Source: Bradyrhizobium liaoningense (GTDB lineage: Bacteria; Pseudomonadota; Alphaproteobacteria; Rhizobiales; Xanthobacteraceae). From it: a DNA stretch of 64,000 nt. Where the stretch lies: positions 1 through 64,000 of the forward strand of contig NZ_JAFCJS010000006.1 of the NCBI RefSeq assembly GCF_018130825.1, written 5' to 3'. Shown piece by piece: positions 48,705-57,218 of this stretch; position 1 is the stretch's first letter; each line of letters starts with the position of its first letter. The notes under the pieces were generated by a model, which was not told the origin of the DNA, ran no database searches, and saw only the letters and a program-made list of their open reading frames with translations. A program made the translations under genes and the position numbers.

Positions 48705-48724
48705 ATAGAATTTCGCCGGGGCGG

Positions 48725-49366
48725 CTATTTCGCAGCCAGCGGCGGCAGCGGGGGCACGCTGTCGTTCGGCGCTTCGGCCTGCATCGTGATCAGCGTCATC
48801 GAGACCAGGTCGTAATAGCCGATCAGGCCGATGATATCCATGATGCCGCGCTCGCCGAATTTCTGCTGCGCGGCGCGGTAGACCTCGTCGGACACCTTCT
48901 TGTCGCGATAAAGCGCCATCACGAGCTCGTAGAGCGCGGCCTCGTCGTCCTTCATCGTCTGCGGCCGCACGCCGTTGGCGACATCCTTGGCGACCTCAGG
49001 ATCAAGCCCGGCCTTCATCGCGAGCGGATAATGCGCGAACCATTCGTACTGCGCCGTCCACTGCCTTGCAGTGATCAGGATGGCGAATTCGCTGAGCCGC
49101 GCCGGCAGCGACGAATTCCAGCGCAGATAGTCCGACATTGCCGAGAGCTTTGGCGCGAGCTCTGGGTTGCGGATATAGGCGCGATAGGGCGGGTTGGTGA
49201 ATTTGGCATTGCGTGGCGGCACCGCGATCGCATCCGCCCATTCCTTCTGCGGCGGCGTCAGCTCCTCCGCCTTCAGCGGCGTGAAGCGGGTCGGCTCGGC
49301 AGCGCGGCCCGCGCCCGGGATTGCCGTAGTGACCAGTGCAGCCAGTGCCAGGCCAAGATATCGCAT
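48725..49366 (-). CDS. Secreted carboxymuconolactone decarboxylase-family protein
   Basis: This encodes 213 residues from the ATG at 49366, six bases after GGGAGG; the ATG at 49372 is too close to it. A signal peptide ends near 'IPGAGRAAE'. The CMD/AhpD-like helical fold is seen in 'LPARLSEFAILITARQWTAQ' followed by 'YEWFAHYPLAMKAGLDPEV', which includes the conserved Glu-x7-Tyr-x2-His-style arrangement, but the Cys-x2-Cys pair of AhpD is absent. A periplasmic lactone or peroxide-related role is possible. Confidence 0.85.
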   Translation of the reverse strand: MRYLGLALAALVTTAIPGAGRAAEPTRFTPLKAEELTPPQKEWADAIAVPPRNAKFTNPPYRAYIRNPELAPKLSAMSDYLRWNSSLPARLSEFAILITARQWTAQYEWFAHYPLAMKAGLDPEVAKDVANGVRPQTMKDDEAALYELVMALYRDKKVSDEVYRAAQQKFGERGIMDIIGLIGYYDLVSMTLITMQAEAPNDSVPPLPPLAAK

Positions 49367-49498
49367 CGTCATCCTCCCATTCCGGCGGACTCGCGCCGCC
49401 TTGCTCGATCGCCAGCTTACGTTGCGGCTAGAGCCGTGCAAGACCTCGGCAACGCATGCTAGGTTGCGTGCCGGAGATTGCTTGTGACGGAGGGATTC

Positions 49499-49882
49499 AT
49501 GACCGACGAACAGGCGATGATGGTCGGGTCCGCTACCGTCTTCGTCGTATCCGATATCACCGCCAGCCTCGCCTATTACCGCGACGTGCTGGGCTTCGAG
49601 GTCACCTTCGAATACGGGCAGCCGCCGTCCTATGCCTGCCTCTGCCGTGGCGAGGTTGGCCTGCATCTGCTCGTAGCGGCCGCGACGAAACGGCTGCCCG
49701 GACAGGGAGGCCTCTGCGTTTTTGTCAGGGATGTCGATGAGCTCTATGCCGAACTGTCGGCGCGCGGCGCCAGGTTGCTCAATCGTCCGGAGGACCGCGA
49801 TTACGGCATGCGCGATTTCGATGTCGTCGATGCCGACGGCAATCAGCTGACATTCGGCATGGGGACGGACGCCGCGGCCTGA
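49499..49882 (+). CDS. VOC family (glyoxalase/dioxygenase-like) protein
   Basis: This encodes 127 residues from the ATG at 49499 (GGAGGG upstream). The vicinal-oxygen-chelate fold shows paired motifs: 'TVFVVSDITASLAYYRDVLG' begins the first, and 'GGLCVFVRDVDELYAELSAR' with 'DFDVVDADGNQLTFG' forms the second, giving the usual His/Glu metal ligands partly. It resembles bleomycin-resistance/glyoxalase I-like proteins. Activity cannot be assigned. It is divergent from the CMD gene and convergent with a methyltransferase gene. Confidence 0.85.
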   Translation: MTDEQAMMVGSATVFVVSDITASLAYYRDVLGFEVTFEYGQPPSYACLCRGEVGLHLLVAAATKRLPGQGGLCVFVRDVDELYAELSARGARLLNRPEDRDYGMRDFDVVDADGNQLTFGMGTDAAA

Positions 49883-49912
49883 CATCGTCGGCCGCGTGCG
49901 CCCGGCGGTGGA

Positions 49913-50971
49913 TCAGATCCGCGCCTCCAGGATCAGGTTGAAGGGTGTCTCGGCGGCGCGGCGGAAGCGCGACAGGCCGCCTTCGCGCGCGACCTTGCGC
50001 AGCCGCGCTTCTCCCGCCTGTGCGCCCAGCGCCAGGCCCACCTCCTGATCGAGCGAGGCCGGCGTGCAGATCATGGTCGAGGCCGCATAATAGACGCGTC
50101 CGACCGGGTTGAGATTGTCTTCGAGGCGATCGCCTGCGAACGGTTCGACTAGCATGCAGGTGCCGTCCTTCGCCATGGTCTCGCGCACGTGGCTGATGGC
50201 GCCGACGGGATCGCCCATATCGTGCAGGCAATCGAAGAAGCAGACGAGATCGTAGCCCTCGGCCGGATAGGACTTGGCCGAGTGAACGGCGAAGGAAACC
50301 CGGTCGCCGAGCCTGGCCTCGTTGGCTCCCTTCCGCGCGGCCTCGATCGAGCCCTCGTGATAGTCGAAGCCGTAGAAGCGCGAGTTCGGGAAGGCTTCCG
50401 CCATCAGCCGCGTCGAGACGCCGTGGCCGCAGCCGACATCGGCAACCTTGGCACCGCGCTTCAGCTTGTCCACGACGCCGTCGAGCGCGGGCAGCCACTC
50501 CTGCACCAGATGATGCATATAGCCGGTGCGGAAGAAGCGTGCGGTGCCGCAGAACAGGCACTCGCTGCGCCGGTTCCAGCCGACACCCTTGCCGGTCTTG
50601 AACGCGTCCGTGATCTTCGGCTCGTCGAGAAACGCCGCTGCAATGACATTGCCGACGGCGCCGAGGAACACCGGGCTGTCCTGGTCGGCAAGCGCCATCG
50701 CCTGCTCCGGCAGCATCGAGAACTTTCCTGAAGCGGTATCATATTCGACGTAGCCGGACGCCGCCTGGCTCGAGAGCCATTCGCGGACATAACGCTCCGT
50801 CGTTCCGGTGGCGCTGGCGAGCTCGGCGGAGTTCATCGGTCCCTTGGCGGCGAGGGCGCGGTAGAGGCCGAGCTTGTCGCCCAGCAGGACCAGCGAGGCG
50901 TTCATCGCCGCCCCCACCTCGGTGATCATCTTGCCCATAAAGGCATTCAACCTGTCGGCATTGACCTCCAT
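49913..50971 (-). CDS. SAM-dependent methyltransferase with N-terminal winged helix (Rv2258c-like)
   Basis: This encodes 352 residues from the ATG at 50971, preceded by GGAGG. Residues ~1-85 form a winged-helix dimerisation domain ('LYRALAAKGPMNSAELASAT', 'TTERYVREWLSSQAASGYV'). The methyltransferase domain has 'VADVGCGHGVSTRLMAEAFP' as motif I, 'FYGFDYHEGSIEAARKGA', and 'LVCFFDCLHDMGDPVGAI' as motif II. Relatives methylate small molecules, often in specialised metabolism, and the winged helix is structural. The acceptor is unknown. It is monocistronic. Confidence 0.88.
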   Translation of the reverse strand: MEVNADRLNAFMGKMITEVGAAMNASLVLLGDKLGLYRALAAKGPMNSAELASATGTTERYVREWLSSQAASGYVEYDTASGKFSMLPEQAMALADQDSPVFLGAVGNVIAAAFLDEPKITDAFKTGKGVGWNRRSECLFCGTARFFRTGYMHHLVQEWLPALDGVVDKLKRGAKVADVGCGHGVSTRLMAEAFPNSRFYGFDYHEGSIEAARKGANEARLGDRVSFAVHSAKSYPAEGYDLVCFFDCLHDMGDPVGAISHVRETMAKDGTCMLVEPFAGDRLEDNLNPVGRVYYAASTMICTPASLDQEVGLALGAQAGEARLRKVAREGGLSRFRRAAETPFNLILEARI

Positions 50972-51186
50972 GACAACCTCCATGATATGGCGTTTTCAAA
51001 GGTCTTCGGACCAAGGCAGGCGCGCGGGTTCGCGCCTCCCCTAAAGTGGGTCCATCCGTCACGGAGCAGGTTCAACGCGTCAGGAAAAGGTGATCCTGGA
51101 ACTGAGGGGCCGGCCACCGGCATCGCGTCGCTGGCAATCTGCCGGTCCTCCGGGTATGATTTGGGCATGTTCTGACGGTCACCCGA

Positions 51187-51789
51187 ATGCCAGGCTTTGC
51201 TTCCTCTCGTGCACTCGCAACCCTCTTCGCCGTGCTCTGCAGCTGCGGAGCCCCGGCTCATGCGCAAGTCGCACCCCTGAGATATTGGATCCCGGGCGGG
51301 GCCTTTGGCTATGGCGGCAGCGATGGCCAGAGCTCCGACGCTTACGGCAATTTTCCGAGCTTCAATGCCGCCGACGCAAGCGGGCGTACCAACTTTGCCA
51401 ACGGCTTCTTCGTCGGCAGCCAGCGTGGCAACCTGAATTGGAGCGGCCTCAGCCAGACTGGCCTGGCCGGCAATTTCAGCGCGCTCTCCTATGACAGCAC
51501 GCAGTTCGGCTACAACACCAAGACCGCCGGCGGCATGCCCGTCACGTTCTTTGCCGGTTTCGACACGCTGAAATATGGCAATGGCATCGGCAGCTCGATA
51601 GCGCCGCTGACATCCAGCGCCGCACCGGGATACAGCGCATTTGCGGGTGTCGAGTTCAAGCCGACCTCCAACCTCAGCCTGTCGTTCGGGGCCGGGTTCA
51701 TCCAGCAGGACTCGGGCCGCATGGACAGCGATATCAGGTCGAACATGCTGCCCGGTGAGTCACCGGCGCTGAGCGGGCTTCGCCGCTAG
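51187..51789 (+). CDS. Secreted glycine-rich protein, probable outer-membrane beta protein
   Basis: This encodes 200 residues. A signal peptide ends at 'CGAPAHAQ' (~27). The mature protein is rich in Gly, Ser, Asn and aromatic residues with alternating patterns ('GGMPVTFFAGFDTLKYGNG', 'FKPTSNLSLSFGAGFIQQ'), resembling small porin-like or surface beta-structured proteins. Its end reads 'ALSGLRR', not the aromatic terminus of a typical outer-membrane barrel. It may be specific to Bradyrhizobium. Function unknown. It converges on the RlmD-like gene. Confidence 0.7.
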   Translation: MPGFASSRALATLFAVLCSCGAPAHAQVAPLRYWIPGGAFGYGGSDGQSSDAYGNFPSFNAADASGRTNFANGFFVGSQRGNLNWSGLSQTGLAGNFSALSYDSTQFGYNTKTAGGMPVTFFAGFDTLKYGNGIGSSIAPLTSSAAPGYSAFAGVEFKPTSNLSLSFGAGFIQQDSGRMDSDIRSNMLPGESPALSGLRR

Positions 51790-51794
51790 CAAAA

Positions 51795-53042
51795 TCAGCG
51801 CGTGAACTTCGCCACCAGCTCGACATGCGGCGTATGCCGGAACTGGTCGACCGGCACCACGCTATCGATCTTGTAGCCGCCGTCGATCAAGAGGCGCGCA
51901 TCGCGGGCGAAGGTCGCGACGTCGCAGGACACCGCGACCACCACCGGCACCTTGCTCGCGGCAAGCTTCAGCGCCTGCGCCTGCGCGCCCTGACGCGGGG
52001 GGTCGAACACCACGGCATCGAAGTCGCGCAGCTCCGGCGGCACCAGGGGGCGGCGGAACAGGTCGCGCGGTTCGGCCTTGATCGGCTTCAGGCCTGGTGT
52101 GCGCGCTGCCTTTGCGAGCGCTGCGATCGCGCCGGCATCGCTGTCATAGGCGATGACGCGTGCCTTTTCGGCCAGTCTCAACGCAAACGGCCCGACGCCG
52201 CAGAAGAGGTCGAGAACCTCCTTGGACTTGCCGATGCGCTCTACGACCAGCGCCGCGAGCGTCTCTTCACCCGCGACGGTGGCTTGCAGGAACGAACCCG
52301 GCGGCAGCACCACCTCGGCGCGGCCCATTCGCACGGTCGGTGCGAGGCGCTGCAGCACCAGCTCGCCATGGCGCGTCAGCCGCGCCAGGCGATGCTGCTC
52401 GGCGATGCGCGACAGTGCCGTGACGAGCGGCGTCGGCAGCGGGCCGGAGCCGCGCACGTCGACGTCGAGCCCGTTGATGGTGGCGGTGACCTGGATGTCG
52501 AGCGGCTTGGTCACCGGCATCTTGGACGTCAGCGGTTCTGCGATCGCCCAGGCGGCATCGAGTGCACCTTCGAGCGCGGGATCGAGGATCGGGCAGCGAT
52601 GGATCGGGATGACGTCGTGCGAGCTTGTCGCCGAGAAGCCGACCTTGAGGACGTCATGCGTGCCGAAGCGGCCATGCAGCGTGACGCGCCGGCGCCCGGC
52701 GCCATGGGCGTCGACCAGCGGCGCCACCTCGCACGCGATGCCGGCCTGCGCCAGCGTCTCGACCACGATGCCGCGCTTCCAGGCGTGGTAAGGCTCCGCC
52801 GCCCAGTGCTGGATGGCGCAGCCGCCGCAGACGCCGAAATGCGGACAGAACGGTTCGATGCGATCGGGGCTCGCGACGTCCACCGCCAGCAGCTTGCGGC
52901 GGTCGGGATGATGGCCCGCGACGTGATCGACCTCCACGGTCTCGCCCCGAAGCGTGTAGGGAACGTAGACTGCATCGCCCGTCGTGAGCGAGACGCCGTC
53001 GCCGCGGTGGCCGACGTGATCGATCGTCAATCGCTCAACCAC
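51795..53042 (-). CDS. Class I RNA m5U methyltransferase (RlmD/TrmA family)
   Basis: This encodes 415 residues. An N-terminal TRAM RNA-binding domain is followed by the iron-sulfur cysteines 'CPHFGVCGGCAIQHW' (with another Cys in 'HRCPILD'). The methyltransferase domain has 'VLDLFCGVGPFALRLAEKA', 'FDAVVFDPPRQGAQ' and the catalytic Cys in 'VVAVSCDVATFARDARLL'. It methylates uridine C5 in 23S rRNA (RlmD/RlmC) or in tRNA-like targets; the family member is not fixed by sequence alone. It overlaps tlyA by eight bases. Confidence 0.9.
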   Translation of the reverse strand: MVERLTIDHVGHRGDGVSLTTGDAVYVPYTLRGETVEVDHVAGHHPDRRKLLAVDVASPDRIEPFCPHFGVCGGCAIQHWAAEPYHAWKRGIVVETLAQAGIACEVAPLVDAHGAGRRRVTLHGRFGTHDVLKVGFSATSSHDVIPIHRCPILDPALEGALDAAWAIAEPLTSKMPVTKPLDIQVTATINGLDVDVRGSGPLPTPLVTALSRIAEQHRLARLTRHGELVLQRLAPTVRMGRAEVVLPPGSFLQATVAGEETLAALVVERIGKSKEVLDLFCGVGPFALRLAEKARVIAYDSDAGAIAALAKAARTPGLKPIKAEPRDLFRRPLVPPELRDFDAVVFDPPRQGAQAQALKLAASKVPVVVAVSCDVATFARDARLLIDGGYKIDSVVPVDQFRHTPHVELVAKFTR

Positions 53043-53769
53043 GGCGCGCGCCCAGGAAGAATTCGATGTTGCCGTCGCCGCCGGTGATCGGGGAAGGGAA
53101 CACCTCGATATCGGTGCAGCCTAGCGAGGCCGCAAACGCCGCGATGTCGTCGCAGATCTGCTGATGCACCGCGGCATCGCGGATGATGCCCTTCTTGTTG
53201 TGTTTCCTGTCGGCCTCGAATTGCGGCTTGATCAGCGCCAGCAGGCTCATCGGTGCCGCCGCCAGCGACAGCGCCACGGGCAGCACGCTCTTGAGCGAGA
53301 TGAAGCTGACGTCGATGACGACGACATCGGGCCGCGCCGGCAGGCGCTTGCCGTCATAGGCACGGATATCGGTCTCCTCCATCGACACGATCTTGGGATG
53401 ATCGCGCAGCGAGGGATGCAGCTGGCTGGTGCCGACATCGATCGCGAACACCAGGCTCGCGCCGTTCGCCAGCAACACCTCGGTGAAACCGCCGGTGGAG
53501 GCGCCGACGTCGAGGCAGACATGATCTTCGATCTCGATCGGGTAGCGCTCCAGCGCGCCCGCAAGCTTGACGCCGCCGCGCGAGACGTAGGGGTGAGCGG
53601 GCTCGGCCTGGATCACCGCATCCTCGGCGATCGTCTCCGACGGTTTTGAAACCTGCTTGTCATCGGCCGTGACGAGGCCGGCCTCGATGGCCGCGCGCGC
53701 CCGCGCCCGGCTCTCGAACAGGCCGCGCTCGACCAGCAATACATCCGCGCGCTTGCGGGCAGGGGACAT
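53035..53769 (-). CDS. tlyA: TlyA-family rRNA 2'-O-methyltransferase
   Basis: This encodes 244 residues. The N-terminal S4 RNA-binding domain ('RADVLLVERGLFESRARARA', 'VTADDKQVSKPSETIAED') precedes an FtsJ-like methyltransferase with 'CLDVGASTGGFTEVLLANGA' (SAM site), 'ARPDVVVIDVSFISLKSVL' and a C-terminal 'SPITGGDGNIEFFLGA'. TlyA proteins 2'-O-methylate cytidines in 16S or 23S rRNA; some were earlier called haemolysins. It overlaps the RlmD-like gene and probably forms an RNA-modification operon with it. Confidence 0.9.
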   Translation of the reverse strand: MSPARKRADVLLVERGLFESRARARAAIEAGLVTADDKQVSKPSETIAEDAVIQAEPAHPYVSRGGVKLAGALERYPIEIEDHVCLDVGASTGGFTEVLLANGASLVFAIDVGTSQLHPSLRDHPKIVSMEETDIRAYDGKRLPARPDVVVIDVSFISLKSVLPVALSLAAAPMSLLALIKPQFEADRKHNKKGIIRDAAVHQQICDDIAAFAASLGCTDIEVFPSPITGGDGNIEFFLGARRG

Positions 53770-53789
53770 CGGTTCTCTCGGGCTGGTGC

Positions 53790-54344
53790 TTATTTAGCGA
53801 TCAATCGCGCGGCCGCCATCCGGACGCAAGTCTCGAACGCGGCCAGATCGTGCCAGACGTCGATCGGCATCGTGGCCGGCGTCACCAGCGGGCAGCCGTG
53901 CAGCTCCAGCGCATGGATCATCATGAGGTTGTCGACGAGGCCGAAATCCTCGACCGTCAGCCCCTGGGCATCGACCAGCCGCCCGTCCTCGGAGGTGAGC
54001 TCCATGAAGCGACCGACACGGTCGGCATAGGCGGCGCCATCGTTGGAATAGGCGAGACAAAACTTGCGGCGGCCGGCCATGTAGCCGAGCTCATAGACGG
54101 TGCCGGGATCGGCGCCGGCGCCGCGGAACGGGGTGAGATTGGCGATGATGGCATCGGCCGCATCCATCATCGCCTCGTTGCCGCAGAAGATCTGCCGCGA
54201 GGCGTCGGGCGCGGTGAGGTCGATCGCGTTGTCGAGCGGATAGAGGCCGGTGAGCCCGTGCGCCGCGCAGATCGCAGCCTTGCGCCGGCCGATCTCGACC
54301 GCATCCGGCAGGAACACGTCGGGACCTGCCAGATAGATTTTCAT
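53790..54344 (-). CDS. Nucleoside 2-deoxyribosyltransferase
   Basis: This encodes 184 residues, the full family length. The fold begins 'MKIYLAGPDVFLPDAVEIG', with 'ANLTPFRGAGADPGTVYELG' containing the catalytic Glu and the nucleoside-binding Asp region. The enzyme swaps nucleobases on deoxyribose in salvage. It sits 20 bp upstream of tlyA and 37 bp downstream of dxs, in a compact run of genes on one strand, suggesting one transcript. Confidence 0.9.
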   Translation of the reverse strand: MKIYLAGPDVFLPDAVEIGRRKAAICAAHGLTGLYPLDNAIDLTAPDASRQIFCGNEAMMDAADAIIANLTPFRGAGADPGTVYELGYMAGRRKFCLAYSNDGAAYADRVGRFMELTSEDGRLVDAQGLTVEDFGLVDNLMMIHALELHGCPLVTPATMPIDVWHDLAAFETCVRMAAARLIAK

Positions 54345-54381
54345 GTGAGTGTATCGCTTCGCCGAAGGCCGAAGCTCGCCC

Positions 54382-56310
54382 TTAGGCGAGCTTGACCGTC
54401 TCGGCCTTCACGTCCTTGCCGAGCGCTTCGAACACCTTGGCGACGATGCCCTTGGCGTCGAGACCGGCGCGGCCGTACATCGCGGCGGGCGTGTCGTGAT
54501 CCTGGAACACGTCGGGCAGCACCATCGAGCGGAACTTGACCAGGCCGGTGTCGAGCACGCCCTGATCGGTCAGGAACTGCGCCACATGCGAGCCGAAGCC
54601 GCCAACTGAGCCTTCCTCGATCGTGATCAGGATCTCGTGGTCGCGGGCGAGCTTCAGCACCAGCTCGGTGTCGAGCGGCTTCATGAAGCGCGCATCCGCG
54701 ATGGTGGTCGACAGGCCGTGCGCGGCGAGTTCGTCGGCCGCCTTCTCGCATTCGGCTAGGCGGGTGCCGAACGAGAGCAGGGCGATCTTGTTGCCCTGGC
54801 GGATCGTGCGGCCCTTGCCGATCTCGAGCGGAATGCCGACTTCGGGCATCTCGATGCCGCGGCCTTCGCCGCGCGGATAGCGCAGCGAGCTCGGGCGGTC
54901 GTCGATCGCAACCTGGGTCGCCACCATGTGCACCAGCTCGGCCTCGTCCGCCGCCGCCATGATCACCATGTTGGGCAGACAGCCGAGATAGGCGTTGTCG
55001 AACGAGCCGGCATGCGTCGCGCCGTCGGCGCCGACGAGGCCGGCGCGGTCGATGGCGAAGCGGACGGGCAGGTTCTGGATCGCGACGTCATGCACGATCT
55101 GGTCGTAGCCGCGCTGCAGGAAAGTCGAGTAGATCGCGCAGAACGGCTTGTAGCCTTCGCTGGCGAGGCCGGCGGCGAAGGTCACCGCGTGCTGCTCGGC
55201 GATGCCGACGTCGAAGGTACGGTCCGGGAACGCCTTGTTGAAGATGTCGACGCCGGTGCCGGACGGCATCGCCGCGGTGATGGCGACGATCTTGTCGTCC
55301 TTCTGCGCTTCCTTGACGAGGCTCGCGCCGAACACGTTCTGGTAGGCCGGCGCATTCGGCTTGGCCTTGGCCTGCGTGCCGGTGGCGACGTCGAACTTGA
55401 CGACGGCATGGTACTTGTCGGCGGAAGCTTCCGCCGGGCCGTAGCCCTTGCCCTTCTGGGTCACGACGTGGACCAGGATCGGGCCTTCCTCCATGTCGCG
55501 CACGTTCTTCAGCACGGGCAGGAGATGGTCGAGATTGTGGCCGTCGATCGGACCGACGTAATAGAAGCCGAGCTCCTCGAACAGCGTGCCGCCGTCCATC
55601 ATGAAGCCGCGCGAATATTCCTCGACGCGGTTGGCGCGGTTGGCGATGATCTTGGGCAGGCGCTTGTTGATCTGCTTGGCCGCATCGCGCAGCGTGCGAT
55701 AGGTCTTGCCCGAGTAGAGGCGCGACAGATAGGCGCTCATGGCGCCGACCGGCGGCGCGATCGACATGTCGTTGTCGTTGAGGATGACGATCAGGCGCGA
55801 GTTCATCGCACCGGCATTGTTCATGGCCTCATAGGCCATGCCCGCCGACATCGCACCGTCACCGATCACGGCGATAACGTTGTTCTTGCCGCCGGAGAGG
55901 TCGCGCGCCACGGCCATGCCGAGGCCGGCGGAGATCGAGGTCGAGGAATGGGCCGCGCCGAACGGATCGTAGTCGCTCTCGCTGCGCTTGGTGAAACCGG
56001 ACAGGCCGCCGCCGGTGCGCAGGGTGCGAATCCGGTCGCGCCGGCCGGTGAGGATCTTGTGCGGATAGGCCTGGTGGCCGACGTCCCAGATCAGGCGGTC
56101 GCGCGGCGTATCGAAGACGTAATGGATCGCGGTGGTGAGCTCGACCACGCCGAGGCCCGCGCCGAAGTGACCGCCGGTCACCGAGACGGCGTCGATGGTC
56201 TCCTGCCGCAGCTCGTCGGCGACCTGGCGAACTTGCTCGATCTTGAGCTTGCGCAGGTCTTCCGGTGTCCGGATGGTGTCGAGAAGCGGCGTCTTACTGT
56301 ATGCGTTCAC
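54382..56310 (-). CDS. dxs: 1-deoxy-D-xylulose-5-phosphate synthase
   Basis: This encodes 642 residues from a GTG at 56310 ('NAYSKTPLLDTIRTPEDLRK' follows); a longer frame to 56367 lacks Dxs-like sequence. Thiamine-diphosphate motifs are 'HSSTSISAGLGMAVARDLSG' and 'GDGAMSAGMAYEAMNNAG'; 'DIFNKAFPDRTFDVGIAEQH' carries the catalytic Glu, and 'DRAGLVGADGATHAGSFDNA' follows. It joins pyruvate and glyceraldehyde-3-phosphate in the first step of the MEP pathway for isoprenoids, including hopanoids. It heads a compact run toward TlyA. Confidence 0.95.
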   Translation of the reverse strand: MNAYSKTPLLDTIRTPEDLRKLKIEQVRQVADELRQETIDAVSVTGGHFGAGLGVVELTTAIHYVFDTPRDRLIWDVGHQAYPHKILTGRRDRIRTLRTGGGLSGFTKRSESDYDPFGAAHSSTSISAGLGMAVARDLSGGKNNVIAVIGDGAMSAGMAYEAMNNAGAMNSRLIVILNDNDMSIAPPVGAMSAYLSRLYSGKTYRTLRDAAKQINKRLPKIIANRANRVEEYSRGFMMDGGTLFEELGFYYVGPIDGHNLDHLLPVLKNVRDMEEGPILVHVVTQKGKGYGPAEASADKYHAVVKFDVATGTQAKAKPNAPAYQNVFGASLVKEAQKDDKIVAITAAMPSGTGVDIFNKAFPDRTFDVGIAEQHAVTFAAGLASEGYKPFCAIYSTFLQRGYDQIVHDVAIQNLPVRFAIDRAGLVGADGATHAGSFDNAYLGCLPNMVIMAAADEAELVHMVATQVAIDDRPSSLRYPRGEGRGIEMPEVGIPLEIGKGRTIRQGNKIALLSFGTRLAECEKAADELAAHGLSTTIADARFMKPLDTELVLKLARDHEILITIEEGSVGGFGSHVAQFLTDQGVLDTGLVKFRSMVLPDVFQDHDTPAAMYGRAGLDAKGIVAKVFEALGKDVKAETVKLA

Positions 56311-56892
56311 GGCGATTTCCAATTTGTCAGCGCCGGAAGATCGTTCCGGTGCGCGATGGGTTTGCACAATATCGGCGCAGCGCGAGTCCTTAAACCGTCG
56401 GAGCCACCTGCATGGGGCAAGGCCCCGTCTTCAAGCTTAGGTGAGCTTAGGTACGCTCCGGTTCAGTCTCTGTGATCCCTGTCACTTAGATCGGCTTCGT
56501 CCGTCCCAGCCAATTTCATTAGCAGTTTGAAGCGCTTGTCGTTGGTAATCGGTGCCCACGCAAGGCTTACAAAAAGCCACACTCCGCGCAGCTTTACACC
56601 AAAGCTTGGGCCAAAGCCAACCCGCTGGGCCGATTACGGGCATGCACGTGCAACCCCCGGGCCAGAGTGGTTAACCGTGGCGCCGGCGGCGGGTTCCAAA
56701 CTTGCCCGGTTCCGCGGCAGTATTTTTGAGCGGAAGCGAGGGCTTTTGGGCGGATTTTGAGGGGCTGGGTGCCCCTCGGCAGGGAGTTCCCTGATCCTTG
56801 TCCCGGGTCGGCCCGCCGCGTGAGGGAATCAGCGGCGTGCGATCATGAAATAATGCAGGCGTCAGATGCCCAAACTGGGCCTGACCGCGGCC
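56311..56892. other. Long intergenic region between xseB and dxs
   Basis: No convincing gene is seen on either strand in these 582 bases; the open frames here have atypical composition. One 7-bp stem (GAGGGGC/GCCCCTC, 56759-56777) is present without a U-tract. The segment 56470-56600 is less GC-rich than its surroundings. The dxs promoter must lie in it. Confidence 0.5.
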
Positions 56893-57144
56893 TTACTGGA
56901 CGTCGAGCGGTGCGGTTCCTGTGGGCTGGCCACTGGCATCGGTGGTGATCTTGTCGACGCGGGCCTCGGCCTGGCGCAACAGTTCCTCGCAGCGGCGCTT
57001 CAGCGCCTCGCCGCGCTCGTAGATCGTCACGGATTCCTCGAGCGGCACCTTGCCGTCCTCGAGCCGCTTCACGATCGTTTCGAGTTCCTCGATCGCGCGC
57101 TCGAAGGTGAGCCTGGAGACGTCGATTTGGGTATTTTCAGCCAT
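56893..57144 (-). CDS. xseB: Exodeoxyribonuclease VII small subunit
   Basis: This encodes 83 residues from the ATG at 57144. The XseB helical hairpin reads 'FERAIEELETIVKRLEDGKV' then 'PLEESVTIYERGEALKRRCE', with the conserved Leu-Arg-Gln-Ala-Glu end ('LLRQAEARVDKI'). Several XseB chains bind one XseA to degrade single-stranded DNA ends. The partner xseA is elsewhere. It lies 74 bp after the deacetylase-family gene and well upstream of dxs, a common Rhizobiales order. Confidence 0.93.
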   Translation of the reverse strand: MAENTQIDVSRLTFERAIEELETIVKRLEDGKVPLEESVTIYERGEALKRRCEELLRQAEARVDKITTDASGQPTGTAPLDVQ

Positions 57145-57218
57145 ATCCGTTTCCGATTGCCCGATTCGCTTTCCCTGGAGTGAAGGCGGGTTTTGCGGGC
57201 TTAATGTGGCGGGTGCTT

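Noticed and set aside
54928..56475. 515-codon plus-strand frame opposite dxs
   Set aside because: It is antisense to dxs, whose motifs are complete; the frame is a GC-skew artefact.
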